64,000 bases of DNA from contig OZ024896.1 of assembly GCA_964017195.1 (NCBI GenBank), positions 31,097,430 through 31,161,429 on the forward strand, given 5' to 3'. Below the pieces are notes generated by a model. That model had not been told where the DNA came from. It searched no databases and saw only the letters and a program-made list of their open reading frames with translations. This document shows positions 37,901 to 52,900 of the stretch, one piece after another (the first letter of the stretch is position 1; the number at the start of each line of letters is the position of its first letter). This stretch comes from Siderastrea radians (lineage: Eukaryota > Cnidaria > Anthozoa > Scleractinia > Rhizangiidae). The position numbers and the translations under genes were made by a program.

Positions 37901-40900
37901 GATCCTTGATTTTATCCCTGTAAAGGGTGGAATTGGTTGGTAAAATATGGTGGATAATTTTGAATTGGAAGATAGAAAGTCGAATGTCTTTTGTTACTTT
38001 AAAAGGAATATCGTAGATAGCGCGTATTGTGCTATCGTCCAGGCTCAATTGCCTCATTCTTCTTTCTGCAGTCGGAGTTTCAAACTTTTTGTCTATAAGA
38101 ATTTTGGTAGCCACTTTGCATGACAATTTACCGATATCTATCTTCTGGTTATGATCCGATTTGCGCTGCGCTTCGTCAGCAGAGCTTTTTAGTAAACGAA
38201 TCCAACTGGCGGGTATGGCATTACATAAACCATAGTACTTAAGAAATGTTGTTTTGATTTGGAATTTAGTATAGAAATCATTAAATGTTAAGAAGTTGTT
38301 TCCACAGAAGATATCTTTGATTCGGACGACTCCCGATTCGTGCCATTTTCTATAATACACGGAGAAGCCTTCAATTTTGATAAAAGAGTTGTTCCATATG
38401 ATTTCATTAAATATTTGTTCTTTTGTTTCTGGAGTGTGTTGGTTAATAGTCTGCCAGATGTAAAATACGTCTTTGTAAAAGTCAATTGGAATATCTATTT
38501 TAAGCGATTTTAGGTTATAGTTGCATTCGAATAGGAAAGGTCCTCCTAAATGCTTTATATATGATAACGGTATGTGACTCCAGCATGCATTAAGATTGCT
38601 TTCATGTAATCTTCGTATCCAGGAGACTTTCAAAGCTTTGGTAATAATATCAAAGTCCGGTAGATCTAAGCCACCTTTTGTTTTTGGTCCTATCATTGTC
38701 GTGTGCTTTATTTTAGCAGGTTTACTGTTCCAAACAAAATCGGAAATGATTTGTTTTACCAAGACTGGAAAGTTTGGCGGAAAAGACAGCATTGATGTGT
38801 TATAGATGAGTTTCGATAGCCCGAGGGTTTTGAGGATAGTTATTCGGCCATACAGAGTGAGGTTTCTTGGAAGCCATATGTTAAGTATGCTTTTCATTGA
38901 AGTCAATTTTTGTTCAAAGTTTTTCTTGTAAGAGACTTCCTCGTTGTAGGTAAAGTCAATACCGAGGGAATTTATCGGTTTTGAGGGCCAAGTAATATCT
39001 AAAGGAGCTTCAGGGTTGTGTCTGAGAGCACCTAGCCACATTGCTTCGGTTTTAGATTTGTTGACTTCTAGTCCTGAAGAGAGCTGAAAAGCGTTCAGTA
39101 TCTCAAACAGTTTTTCAGCTGAGGTTATGTCGGAAACGAAGGCAGTCGTGTCATCAGCATATTGCGAAATTTTAAATTCCTTGTCATGAATTTTAATACC
39201 TTTGATATATTGATTGTTTCTGATGGCATTGGCTAGGATTTCAGCGCAGAGGACAAAGAGGATACCTGATAGCGGGCACCCCTGTCTTACGCCTCTTTGC
39301 AAATGGAAAAATTCCGACGCGTAGCCATTATTAACGACACAACTGGAGATGTCGGTGTAGAAGGTTTTTACCCACTTTTGAATGTAAGGTCCAAAGTTAA
39401 ACGACTGCAAGGTTTTGTTTAAGAAGTTCCAATCGAGCGAGTCAAAAGCTTTTTTGAAATCGATGAAAATGGCGAGGCCGGGAATGTTTTCTAGGGATGT
39501 TACTTTCATTATATCTTGTATAAGTCTGATGTTTTGTCCGATATATCGCCCTTGGATATACCCTGTTTGATCGTCGTTTATGATTTTTGGGAGAACTTTA
39601 GATAGTCTGCTAGCTATTGCTTTAGCTGCTATTTTATAGTCTATATTGAGAAGGGATATCGGCCTCCAATTTTCCAAGTAGAGTCTATTTTTTCGTTTCT
39701 TTGGCACTACTTTAATAATGCCTTGTTTTTGGGTTATATTTAGCTTTCCGTGCGTGAAAGCATAATCGAAACTTGAAACCATCTCATCGCCTAGTAGTGG
39801 CCAGAAGTGTAGATAAAATTCTACTGAAAGGCCGTCGCTTCCTGGGCATTTGTTCTTTGCGCACTCTTTTAATGTTTTAAAACATTCTTCTTTCGTTAGG
39901 GGTTTTTCAAGATCGGTTTGTTCAGCGTCGCTTAGACGAATATGTTTTGCATCATCGAAGAAGGTTTTATCATACGACCTATCGGTTGGTACGGCGGTGT
40001 AAAGATCCGTATAAAATTTTTTTTGGCATTTTAAGATCTCGTTCGCTTGTGTTATTTCTTGATCATCTTGCGTTTTGAGTCTTGCAATAAAGGAATTGGA
40101 ATGTTGCCTTTTTTCTAAATTCAGGAAATATTTCGTATTTTTTTCGCCATGCTCGTGCCATCGGGTTCTACTTCTGATAATAGCACCATTAGTTCTATAC
40201 TCCGCGATTTTGTTTAATTCTGATCGAAGTCGATAGAGTTCTATGATATTTTCTTTCGATCTGTTCGTTTCTAAGATTTTCATTAAGCGCTCCATGCGAC
40301 CCGAGAGCTCTTTTTCAATGTTTCTGCGTTCTCTGTTTTTTCTTTTAGAGTACTGAACGCAGAAACTCCTTATTTCCATTTTGATCATGTCCCAAGCAAG
40401 GCCTTTGTCTGAAAGATAACTATACTTGTCTTTGAATTGGGGAATTTTTTCTGAAAGTTGGTCAATAAAGTTGTTGTCTTTGAGAAGAGAGTTGTTAATT
40501 TTCCAGAAACCGGGGCCTCTTCGAACATAGTCTTGGGACTGGATTGTCAGGGTGATAGCAGAGTGATCTGTTAAAGTAGAGTTTTTGATGTTCGTGTCTA
40601 AAGCGAGAGGTTTAAGATCTTCAGAAACCATCCAGTAGTCCAATCTGCATTGTACTTTGAAAGCTTTGTCTCGCCATGTGAATTGTTGTTGATTAGGGTG
40701 TTGGCACCTCCAGACATCTTGTAATGGACATCCTTGGAAATAATTTTAGCTTTGGGTTGTCGCGCTAAAAACAACTTTGTTAGGTACGACAAAAATTTGC
40801 TCTCAGCATCCACAAAGTCTCCATAAAGCCACTGAGCCAAACAACTCGCAGTGTTTCAGTGGAGAGATGATTTCTGGTGTCTTTTTTTAAGTTCAAGTGT

Positions 40901-43900
40901 TCCTTTGTTCACATTATAGACTAACACGCTGCCACAATTTTCAGTTTGAGAAGCACGTTTCTGAGATTTTATCGTGGCCTTTTCATTATTATTCTTTTTC
41001 CCGAATTGTCTCCGCCCATAACAAAGCATTTTCAAATAAAACTATCTTGTGTTGTAGAGGACGACGAAAAACTGACACATATAATAGAAGCAGAGCAGTT
41101 TTCATTCAAGAGCCACGCAAGTTTTTGCCGATCGACAGCAACGATCAGCAAACTGATTCGAAAGCCAGTTAAAATCGCTGGCTTCTTGACATCGCGCCGG
41201 AAATTGACTTGAACGAACTACCGGAAGTGTTGTTTCGTACGAAAAATGATGCCCTATAATAAACCACTTACTAACTTCACTTGCTCGGGACCGTACTGGG
41301 AAATATTGGCCCTCGGTCATTTTTGTATGGACCTCGCTGCGCTCGGTCCGTACTGCCACGACCTCGGGCCAATACTCCCTAGTACAGCCCTTGCGTTCAG
41401 TTAGTGAGAGGTTAATATTACAATCTAGAGTTTTCCTTTTTCAACTGAATTTTTTACTTTTAATATTCATGATGATATGTACTTTTATTGTTGATGCCTA
41501 GCATCCCAAATTTTGTTTCTTAGTTTACATTTTTTTTTCACACGGAAAAATGGCTGTTCGAAGAATGCTAGAACTGTAAAAAGTTCAGTACTCCCATGTT
41601 TAAACAAAGTGATCTATGTATATATGGTGGTATGTCATGTGACAAGAGTGTTTAAGTGTAAAGTAGACCACTTGTAAAGTTCATACGAAACTACATCCGG
41701 GACTCGAGTGGCATATTTTCCAGATCCTCACTAGTGAGGATATCGATGACGTCATTTCCCACTTTTACACTGTTGTTTGTGCAAAAATACTCAAGATTGT
41801 CTATATAATGAAAAAAACAACATGGTGGCTTGAAGATATGAATTTTATTTTCTCGTGGTAAAAAAATTAATTTACTGACTTGCTGCCCTCATTTGTAAAC
41901 TATTGTTTTCACCACTCGAAAATAAAATTCATATCTTCATGCCGTCATGTAATAATCCTCTACATACAAGTATGTACCATTGCCAAGACGTATTTCTGTT
42001 ATGGGAGAAATAATTTTGCATGCACAGTGAGGTGTAGACCAGAGCAACAAAGAAGAGTGGCTGTTGCCAAAAAGGAGGAGGGTACATGTAGGTAAAAAAT
42101 TGAAACAGCAGTTAACAATGGCGCAACTTCATGAAAAAGGGAAAATGTGAAAACAAGGCGTCAAATCGGCAAGGCAATTAAGGTCCCCAGGGACTAACAA
42201 TAGCACATAATTTATTAATTAACAGTGTAGGGTGCTGGAATCACTTAACAATAGTGCAGTATAATTAATTTTTTTGTGACTTTTCCACGTGAAGGTAGTT
42301 AACTACACTGTTGTAACAGCATATGACAGAGCTTGACATTCAGTATATGTTACTCTGTCACCAACTACGTCTGATACCAATAAAAGTACTTTATTATAAC
42401 GCAACCGATAATACCTTCACAAACAAGGAAGAATTCTGGGCATCAGCCAGAGCAGCGCCACTAGAAATAAAAATAAGCTATTCAGCAGAAAGTTGTATGG
42501 CATCATGGTTGGGTATTTTTACAAGTAAGTTTATTTAAAAAAGACGTAGCCAAAAAACAACTAAAATAAAATAAAACAACAACTTGTGAAACATTTTTCT
42601 TCCTTACTTTAACTCAGGCAAACAGATGTATATAGTGCCAGGCCAGGGGGCTAAGATACATGTAAGTGCAATTACTGTCTCATATTTGCACCTGTTTGGG
42701 TGTGCACCAGTAACTGGATTCCAGGTCAAACAATAGTGTTATAATTTAGAGTTTGAAGATGAGTTTGAAAGAGGGTTACTGGAATAACTTTTACTTCATG
42801 TCACACCATAGTAATTTTATCCCCTAAAAACACAAATATGTGTCAGAAGAGGAGACAAGGACAACTGTCTAAAGCACCTGACCAGTTTTAGGATCATCTG
42901 AGTTGAGTTGAGACAGCCTAGCGCCCTGACTGAATTGCTTGGCCTCCTACACTGCAATCTGGTGCCCAGCCAACTCAGTTAACCACACAGCATACATGTA
43001 CATGTATGGTGTACAAAACTCAAAACGGTATGCAAAGTACTTGGTAACTATACATGTAGGACCTCCTCAGATATGAAGGCTCTGTCTGTCATTGTACAAC
43101 ATACTAGTACGTTTTGGGAATGAACTGAATTACAGCTGTAGACTCTTGTTACAGACTCACCTTCCCACAATTCCAACACAGATGCCACAGAAGAGGTTTG
43201 AAAATCCAACAGTCAAACCAGCACCAAACAACATGAACCCTGACAGAACAATGACAAGCTGATCAGTTGACTATTCAGTTGGTTCATACAAAGGCCTAAA
43301 GCTAAACTGCTGGCAATCCAGTTCCAATTAACTGGGAGGGCACACTTATCATGTAAGCAAGTAAAGGAGGAAAACACATTATTTGAGCACGACTGTAGCT
43401 ACCGAAACAGATGAGTGGGCTAGCAATCCTTTTCTGGATAGTCGAGTAGGTGTACTAATCACAGAAGCGAACAAACAACAAAACAAGCTCAGTCCTTTCG
43501 CTCACTACAGCCCTTGTACTCTGCCCTCAATCACTCGTGTGGTTAGCACACAAATGTTTGACTCCCTCAAAGGGATTACCTGCAATCAAACTGAATGCTT
43601 ATAAGAAGCATTTAAGGTCATTCCACCGAAATAAAATTTAACATACAATTTTTGTCAAACTCTCACAAGTTGTTATCTATCGTGCAATGTTTTGAAATAT
43701 AAAATAAAAAGAATAGGTCCCCATGTCCGTTTACGAGATATCATCGTCTCAAGTTACCCCATAATTCCATGCAATTTCGCCTAACAAACACATGTTTATT
43801 TGATCAGTTTACGCTACTTTCCATAGGAACAGGAAGCACATAATTAAAGCAAATCTTGAAACAATGTACTAGATGTGAAATATCGATAGCAAGGAACAAT

Positions 43901-46900
43901 TTACTAGATGTTTTATGGCAGATGTTCGAAGCATCAGACGAAATTGACTTAAAACCTTCCTCGTGTGCGTGTTCTCGAGGTCGTGATTTCATCTCCATGA
44001 GTAACGCGTTTCTAGTAATAATTTTTTTTTCGAACATGTGTTTTTTTTCTAACTCTTTGAATAAAAAGAGGATGAACGGTAGGTCAAAAACGTGGAAAAA
44101 AAGATAGGTCACCATGCTTGTTTAAGAGTAAACGACTTTTCTTTTCTCTGGTGAGCTTAGCCTCATAGGAAACCTATTACTCCCTGGACGTGTGCGCGCT
44201 GTGAGCGCGCACTAATGACGCAACAAATCGTGCACAGTAAGGATGCGTAATGCAATACAGGGCAATGACCTTAACATAAATGTTACCCCTACAGTGTAAA
44301 TCCACACTCTCAGCTTTTTAAAATTTCTTGCTGGTTGAATTTTACCCTAATTCAATAAGCTTTCTATTGCCATCCAGTTTGCCATGGTTGCAATTAAAAT
44401 AGTCCAAGTACAATATATTCCCGAGGACACATACATATGAAGGTATGGAGTTTCACCTTACATCTGAGACTGTTTAATCTACCCTTATCTGCATCTTTGA
44501 CAGGCCTACTTTACCTGAATTATGGGCTTTTAAAATGTCATCAAACTTTCTGAGTGAATCCACATCAACATTCTAAGCAAAAAATAAAATAATTTCTTAT
44601 TACTTCTGCAGGATCCTTCCACTCACTTCAACCTTTTTTTTACAGGGGAGATATTGAGGCAAATTTTAAATCATCTACGTACAGTACAGCTCAGAGATAA
44701 GCCTCAAACACACATGCAAAACACACGCACATTTTTGCATTTATCAGGTGCTAATCTTGCAGTCGGAAAGTTGGCGGATATTTCATTTGATTTGATGTGA
44801 ATTTTCTTACGATTATTTTCAGATACTTGTGTTTCAACATTTCAATGCTCAAAGGCATTAAAAAGAAGAATAAAATGATAACAAAGAGCAAACAATGAGC
44901 TATCTCATACATGCTAATGAACTCTGCTTTGCACGCATTTTTGAAGCGCGAGTCAATAACGCGCCCGGTTAACGCGTTTCGAACATGCGCAATTTAAGCA
45001 CGTTTTTATCGTTGAAGCTTGTCTCTGAGCTGTACTGTAAATTACTAACACTTTCACAGCAAATTCAGTGTGACTTCATGGTAATTTTACTGCAATGTTG
45101 AGGAGCAGGCAAAGAGGGCATACAATGTAACATAAAACACATCACCAGTTCCATGGGGTACCCTAAAGGTAGCCTTTGGTTACTTTAGAAAGTGAAAATC
45201 ACTTAGATACATGTGTCAGTGGCTAGATGTACTTAACTGCAATAACTCACAGTGAAATTGCCATGAAATAACTGTTACTTTATATTGGTATTTTGAAAAC
45301 ACACCTTAAAAATCTGCTCCTAAAATTGCATAAAAAATTCACTACAATGATCCCCAAGACTAATAGGCTGTCCCTATGACTATCAATGCAGTGTACATTC
45401 CATTGAGAGACAAAGACAAAATTAATATTCCTCAGTTTTCCCTCTTCTCTCCAAATCCCTCCTTCACAAAAAACATGCCATTATTTTCCCAGTTCTCGTC
45501 CCGTCCCCCAATAAATGGATTTTGGATCAGCATGCATAGCACAGCCTACCTTACGTTAACAAGTGCATTGTCTCTGCCTTAATTATTATCTTTTTACTTT
45601 GCTCCATGACATAATCATAGGCATGCAATGCGTGCAGAATTGATGACGTTTCCTGGAAGAGTGTGCTTACGTGCACATTGGCCATGCATGATGAACTAGT
45701 CACGCAAGAAAAAGTAAATGTACTAGTCACAGAAAATGTGACTTGCCAAGATTTGCCATTGAAGCATTTTCTTTTTATACAATTTTTAACCTAACATAAT
45801 TAAGAAATATTGAGTTATCAGAAGTGTAAATGAAAGTTAAAATAGGGGAAAATGCTTCAATTTAATTTGAGTTAGTGAGAAGTTTGAGATGCTAGGGTTC
45901 AAGTTGCCAAGATTCTACTTTATCACATGTGAGTAAGTACCACCACATGTCATCCAACACATCCTGTCACACTTGTAATGTTTCGAAATGATAAATGGCA
46001 TTCATGAAACTACACTGTAAGCTCAACTTAACAATCGCACTTCTGGAATTTTTTAATGGCAATCAAGCTATTTCGTTTCTACATGTATAATATTATCAGA
46101 ACTTATTAAAAACCGCAAACATTTACTCTCATCCCAGGTCCACATGGGGACTGATCTTTCAACATACCGTCACATAGTTGCTGAGAACAATGGACATAAT
46201 AATGCCATAAATGGCAACAGCTTCACAGAAGATTATACTGTAAATGAAAACAAGAATGGTGTTAAAAAAAGATCTCCCAGTTTGCCCTTTGCTACTCTTT
46301 GCTAATATTTACAATATTCAGTAAAATTTAGTAAATTGTTACTCAACATAATCAGGGCTCGTACCCTTTTTCAGAAACAATTTTCCAGGACTCTAATAGA
46401 TTTTTCCAGGTCTCCCAAGTGTACAATAATTGAAGCAATAAACAGTTATGAAAAAGAAATCCAAAAATAACTCTGCAAAAAAATTGTTTTAAAGAAATCT
46501 TTATTACAAGAGTAAAAAAGATTTCCAGGTCTTTCCAGGACCTGCATTAATTTTTCAGGACTGGAGGCCAGAATAAAATTCCAGGATTTTTAGGACCCGT
46601 ATGAACCGTGATAATTCTTTATAACAATAATAATAATAATAATTATAAAACATCCCTTCTATGGTTTGGTCCCAGCTCTTTAGGAGAGAACTGATCAAGC
46701 TTAAAAGAATAATAATAACAATTATAATAATAATAATAGTAACAATAATAATAATTATTATTATAATTATTATAATTATAATAATAATAATAATATTACA
46801 ATAATATAATGTTTATATTGCGCATTTTCTATAAGAATAATCAAATGCGCATTACAGACATTACAGTGAATACAAAAATTAAAAAAACCTATTTACAATG

Positions 46901-49900
46901 ACTATAGAATCAAAAACGAAAACTACGCTAAAACTAATTACAATTGGCACTAACAAAAGTAACTTGCAGAAAAACTATATAAAAACCTAAATATAAACTA
47001 ATTATACTAACAAAATGCCTTGCTGAATAAAAATGTCTTAATATTATTATTAACAATCGCAATGTAATTCCAGGGCCATCCACTTAAAAACTACAAAAAA
47101 TGTGCATACACCGCACTTTTGGTTAAAATAATATATGGGTATCCGATAAGAGTCAATATAATGCAGGAATTTCACTTTCACCTGATAAGGTTTTTTGTTT
47201 TAATCCTTGGTGCCTTCACACCACCTCCACAAATACTGGATCCAGTGATTAGAATCCCCCTAAAAAAATATAGACACATACACTGTATCTGAGAAATGGC
47301 CAGGAGCTTTCATTACTTAAGGTGATTCGATTCCCTGGTAAAAGAATCTGTCATAGATTTGTAATGAAACTTGGCACAAATATTCAAAGAGTCATGTAGG
47401 TTCTAAAATTGTAATAAAAATTGGGGGTCACTGTGCTCGATTTAGTGGTTTGCTGCTGAGGAATACAGTGTTTAAAGGAATTTTCAGACAGTAACCGCAC
47501 GAAGCCAAAATGCTCAATATTTCCACTGCTGATTGATATTTCATGTTTAAGTTGACTTTATACATATGTGTAGTCATCTGTGTCATACAAAACATGTCCG
47601 AAAAGCTTCAAATTTACTGGACACTCAAAAAGTAGATGGTGACGACGGTAGCTTGATGTGCAGTCCTCTACTCTTAATGGCTTTTTTTGGTAGGATTTCT
47701 TTAAATGTGCAAAATCTGATCATAGATTTTTGCCAACTTTTTTATATTGCATTTGGAACACTGCCCTAATTGAATTTCTACAGTAAAAAATGGGGGTCAC
47801 TATGCTCAATTAGGGGAAAACAACCATTTATTTCTCTGAACAACTCAGTTTTAATAGAAAACCTACCAAGTTGCAAACGTGCGCGCGCTCATGAGCACGC
47901 TAGTTATGCATAAAAGGATGCGCAGAAAGGATGCGCAATGCAATTGAATGGAATCACCTTAACTAGAGCATGGGTAGTTCCACAGTAAACCATTCCCCCA
48001 CCCCTCCCCCTTCAGGTACATGTACTAACCTCTTCCCCGATTTTCTGTATTGTGTTTAAAAAAAATGTCCACACAGAACATTCTTTAATTTTAAATTAAA
48101 CTGTAGGAACTACAGAAACTGTAGAAACAGAAAGCAGAAAAATGCAACTAGAGTTCCCAATATACAGGTACATGTACATGTATTGACTAAAGTTATCAAT
48201 TTATTGTAACATGTATGTTGAGCTTAATAAAGACCAGTAATAATGGAATACATACATCTATCTTTGATAATGCTGTATGTAATGTTAACAACGGAGTTGA
48301 ACCAAAAAAATTAAAAGACTGATGACTGTATTCCTTCTTTTTCTGCCATTCAAACAAAATAAAATCTTGCTAGGTTACCAACTGTAACTCAACAAAATCT
48401 TGCTGGATTAACTGTTAAGTTCTCCCAACAAGTACCACATGTGGTAAATAAATGGACCTTGGTAAAAGGAAATTTTTATGCTTAATGCAAGATACAAAGA
48501 ACTTACCATGCTGCTCCAACCACAGACAAAGATATTGCTAGTCCTATTCCAAGAGATGCCCACATATATGGGGAGGTTTTATCCAAGAACCTGGTAAAGA
48601 AAGATATTTTTAAGCAAAGCAAGAAGGAAATAAATAAATAAGTCATTACAGCTGTATCTGGCCCATGTATACTGGTAAAGTGTGCAGACTCATTGTCCAT
48701 GTATTTCTTTCAACAGGGCTTAAAGTCATACTGCAATAAAAAAAATCACTTTTATTTTTTCTTCGGATTTCAAAACAATGTTTACTTAACACTACCCAAG
48801 TGAAATTTTAAGTGGCATTCTCGCTAAAAGCGGTCCACTCAATTTCGCGACCAAAAATAGTTTTCCTTTATTTTTGGTTTGTGAAAAGGGTTTGGTACAC
48901 AGGTATCAAAACCACTTTATTTATTTTCCAATTCTTTATTTTTGCTTTGCTACAAGCCAAAAACCAAATGCCCACAACAGGGTTTCCGGCGGTGATCGAA
49001 AAGCTGAAATTTATGGATTTTGAGAGGCGCTCTACGGCCAATTAAATGCAGCTTACGAAATTTTGCTTTGACCTAGTATCTAAGGTAGACTGACCAAGTT
49101 CACAGACAAATGTGGAGAAAGTTGATAAATTTTTCAGCATGTCAGGTAAAGTTCAAGACAACCTACTCTGAAACCTATAATGAGAACCCAAAAATGGGCC
49201 AAATACAATAAACAATTTCGTATCGTTTGCGGCCTAAATTGGGTTAAAAAACAACATCGCACCAAAGATCTTACCTTATTTAATCAATTTTGTAAGCTCA
49301 GACGTGCGGGTATCTCCCTGGATCACAAGCAGAAACAGGTTAGAACTCCGCCATTGACAGCGTGTTAACGTAAATATTGCTTGTGTCAAAGGTCACTTAC
49401 ATAACCCTAGAACTTGGCAAAAATACATTTTTCGGGGACCCTAATCGTTGCTGTCCAGCAAAATAAATGTCTATAGCTTCCTTTAATGCTCATACATCCA
49501 ATATTGATCCAGAACAGGATGAAAGTTGCATTAAGTTGATAAATATTCATGGAGGGTGACGGTCGACAATTAGTAAACAACGTCGGGTATCATAGTTGAT
49601 CCAAATTTCTGCTCCGGTAAGGAATACAAAACATTTTCAAGATTCCTAGAAAAAGAAAAGAAGTTATGCAGTTGAACTCTAACAATGAATTTAGACTTTT
49701 CAACACCTCCTGCAACTTGGACGAGGTCGAGGCAGAAAAATATAATTTGAAAAGTTGCAACCAAAATCGTGCTAGTTGTCCAGTCTCACCTGGGAAGCCC
49801 GCCAGAAGGTGAAAGGAAATTATTTTCGACTAAGTCGCCTGAGTTTCCGCTTTAGCCTTGGGTCTAGCCGTTCGGTAATGGACTGTAGGAATCTTCTTTT

Positions 49901-52900
49901 GAGTATAAAGAGAAATTGTGAAGTTCGCAGTAGTAAGAATTACTCATCTCAGAAGACTTTGGACGACCCCGACGCTGCTTACCTCACAATTATTTTGTCA
50001 CACAATCTTATCCATGCAGTACGACTAACTTAGTAGCAGGCGAAAAAAATTTTTTTTAAAATTCCTTTGCACTTTAGGCCCTGTGCACTTTATGATAATT
50101 TATGGAAAGTGGTGAACAGGTTTGTCTGGTAAGTGAGAAAAAAAGAGTACGAGCATGACAGGGCGCATTGGCGTTCACCGAAAATATATAGAGGATATTA
50201 CACGGCGGCACGAAGATAGGAATTTTATTTTCGAGTGGTAAAATATTGTCTTTTACCACGAGAAAATAGAATTCATATATTCAAGCCACCGTGTAATTTT
50301 CTTTTTATTACGTAGACAAGAGTATTTTTGCAGAAGAGTGAGAGAGTCAGAGAGTGTAAGAGCGGAAATGACGTCATCGATATCCTCACCAGTGAGGATA
50401 TGGAAAATACGTCACTCGAGTCCCAGATGTAGTTTTGTGTGAACTTTACGAGTGGTCTTCTTTCCACTAAAACACTCGTCTACAGCTATTTCAATTGACG
50501 TTGTCGGATTTTAAAGCCTTGAGTTTACGCAACAAGACCGAAAGTTAGCATGGCTAGCTGTACATCTTTTGTGAGTCGGCTGTACCTTCACCCATGGGAT
50601 GGGTAAAAGTACCATAAACACTTGTCTACGTGATCTATTTTCTGTAACTTTATTTAATAAATTACCCATATCACCTTGCAGTCCTGTCGCAAAGGTTTTC
50701 CGACAACGTTAATACGCCACAATGTCACAATGCACAGTACAAAGTCAAATATGAATAGGAAATATGAATAGGAAATATCAAATATAGTAGGAAACGTGAG
50801 TTGTTCTCAAAAGCAGTTGAGAGAGAAAACGTTTCTATGCTTACGACTAGTTACGTAGAATAAATCAATCAATAACAAGTATTCATTCCAACGCCAAGAA
50901 ATCACCGGACTGGGGAGCACTACCAAACTAAGATATCCTAAGCGCCACTTCAATTATTGGGCGGGGTGGGGGTTGTTGAACATTTGTCTACCATGTTTCT
51001 TAGCTTATTTAATAAAGAGGCCCTCACATCTCTGGTTTTATAGGGAAGTTCAAAATGCAAACACATGGCCTTAAGCATGGTGACATTGAATTTAGATAAC
51101 GTGTTGAGCCTGACTTGCTTGCACACGTAACCTGGCTTACAACCTCATCTCTAGTATTCTACCTTTCCTTCTCATCTAGGTAATTTAATCCATCTTCCAT
51201 GAGGCTTTCATCATCTTTATCAAATTCATGTAATATTCATAGTCTTCGGCTGGCCAATCTTGAAAAAAACGTCAGTTACACCTGAGCTTATGTCAGCCAT
51301 TCACTTCACTCAAGTCTTCTCCCTCCAACTGTTTCTCTGGCCTTTCTCATGTCCCCTGACACCTGTACTGAATCAGGTTTTTGCCATCTTTCCTCGCCAA
51401 TATCAAATCGCGTTGTAGGGTACTCTTTTACCTTCTCCAAAAACCTCGATCCTCCCCCTCTTGGTCTCTGAAGTGCTCAGCCTATGTCGCACAATTCGTT
51501 TGTTACTTCATAAACACTTTCCAATTCTGTTGCCTGCCCCCCCCCAGGGGGGGGGGCATTTCCTATAGTGGAGTATACGGGGAGGCTCTGCCCGAAAGGG
51601 GTGAGTTTTTTGAACCTGCAGCATCGTGAAAGGTTGGAAAAATCATTATCTTAGTATGTTAAGTGTATTAAGGGTCAGCAAAGTGCGCTGCTACGTAAAA
51701 AAGACAGCAGTTAAAGTTAAGTAAATAAAAAGGTGCCAAATTCGTGGCGAAACACACAAAAATTGAGGGCCTTTAGTAACCGACTCAGGGTGACTGAAAG
51801 CCCACTCCCAGATACAAATGTCGCGAAAATGGGTTATTCTACTGTTTTGGCTTATCCTTGAGGTATAAACATGTGTATAAGAAACGGCTTCATTCTTACT
51901 CTAGGTCACGAAAGGGGTGCCATTTGGGTAAAAAACTGGTATAAAAACCCCTTCCCTACCAAGGAGGTATATATACGTCCTCCCTAGTGTCACTCAACAA
52001 CCAAGGACATATATATACGTCTTCGTACAAATGGTATCGCTCAGAGTCCGGTCGTTCAACATTGCTTGAGTTCATTCACTCCGGTAGTTGAGGAAAGTCT
52101 GGCACTAATTTTTGAAGACCGCTGACCAGGTGTATCGCCTAAGAATATTTTTGTTTTCATTCGCAAGACTTTCAAAATGTCGGTTGTCCCTCGAAGCTCT
52201 TGTGGAAATTCTCGCCAACAGGGACTCGGACTTAAGTGATTTAGATGAAGAAAGTGATTTTTACGAGCCAAGCGATCCTGAAGAGTCTTCAAAGGAAGAA
52301 ATGTTCGACGAAAACGTCGAAGATTCGCCCGACGAATGCAAACGTAAAGAATCCAAGATGGCTGCCGGTTGGTGGGTGTAGAAGGCCCCGGTAGGGAAGG
52401 GGTTAAAGGGTAAGGGTTTGAGCCTACATGTAGGGGCGGAGCCTCCCTGCATAAAACTTCACCACTGATAGCTTGGATTCTAGCGCCAGTTTTGAAAACA
52501 TGGATGCTCAGTCACGTCTTTCATACAAACCTTCTGACGGTTGCTGTCTTGTCGTGCTGCCTAAAGTGGATGGGGTCTTGAAGTCCCTCTGATGTGGAGA
52601 ACTCACAGAAGCATCCTGCCTCCTGGCATTCAAACAGATCGTCTTGATTGGAACCTTCAGGATCTTTGTGACTCGGTTTTATTGCCCTGGCCAATGTGGT
52701 GAAGAACTGATGCCCGTCAGCTTCCTTTGACAATGTAGAAAAATGTCACTGCATTTTTGGAAAACGCAGTCTGGTCAAACGAATCACGGATTGATAAAGA
52801 TATCAAGAGAGCCTCTAGCTTTTTATATATTGTCATTATTTTCTGGATTGAATAAATGTACAGCCACACCTACATGTATGCAATTGTTGGCTCGTAGTCA

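Noticed and set aside
40598..40840. Minus-strand frame starting [14 protein letters not shown] upstream of the LINE
   Set aside because: It crosses the LINE target duplication and shifts out of the endonuclease frame, so it joins host and element DNA by chance.
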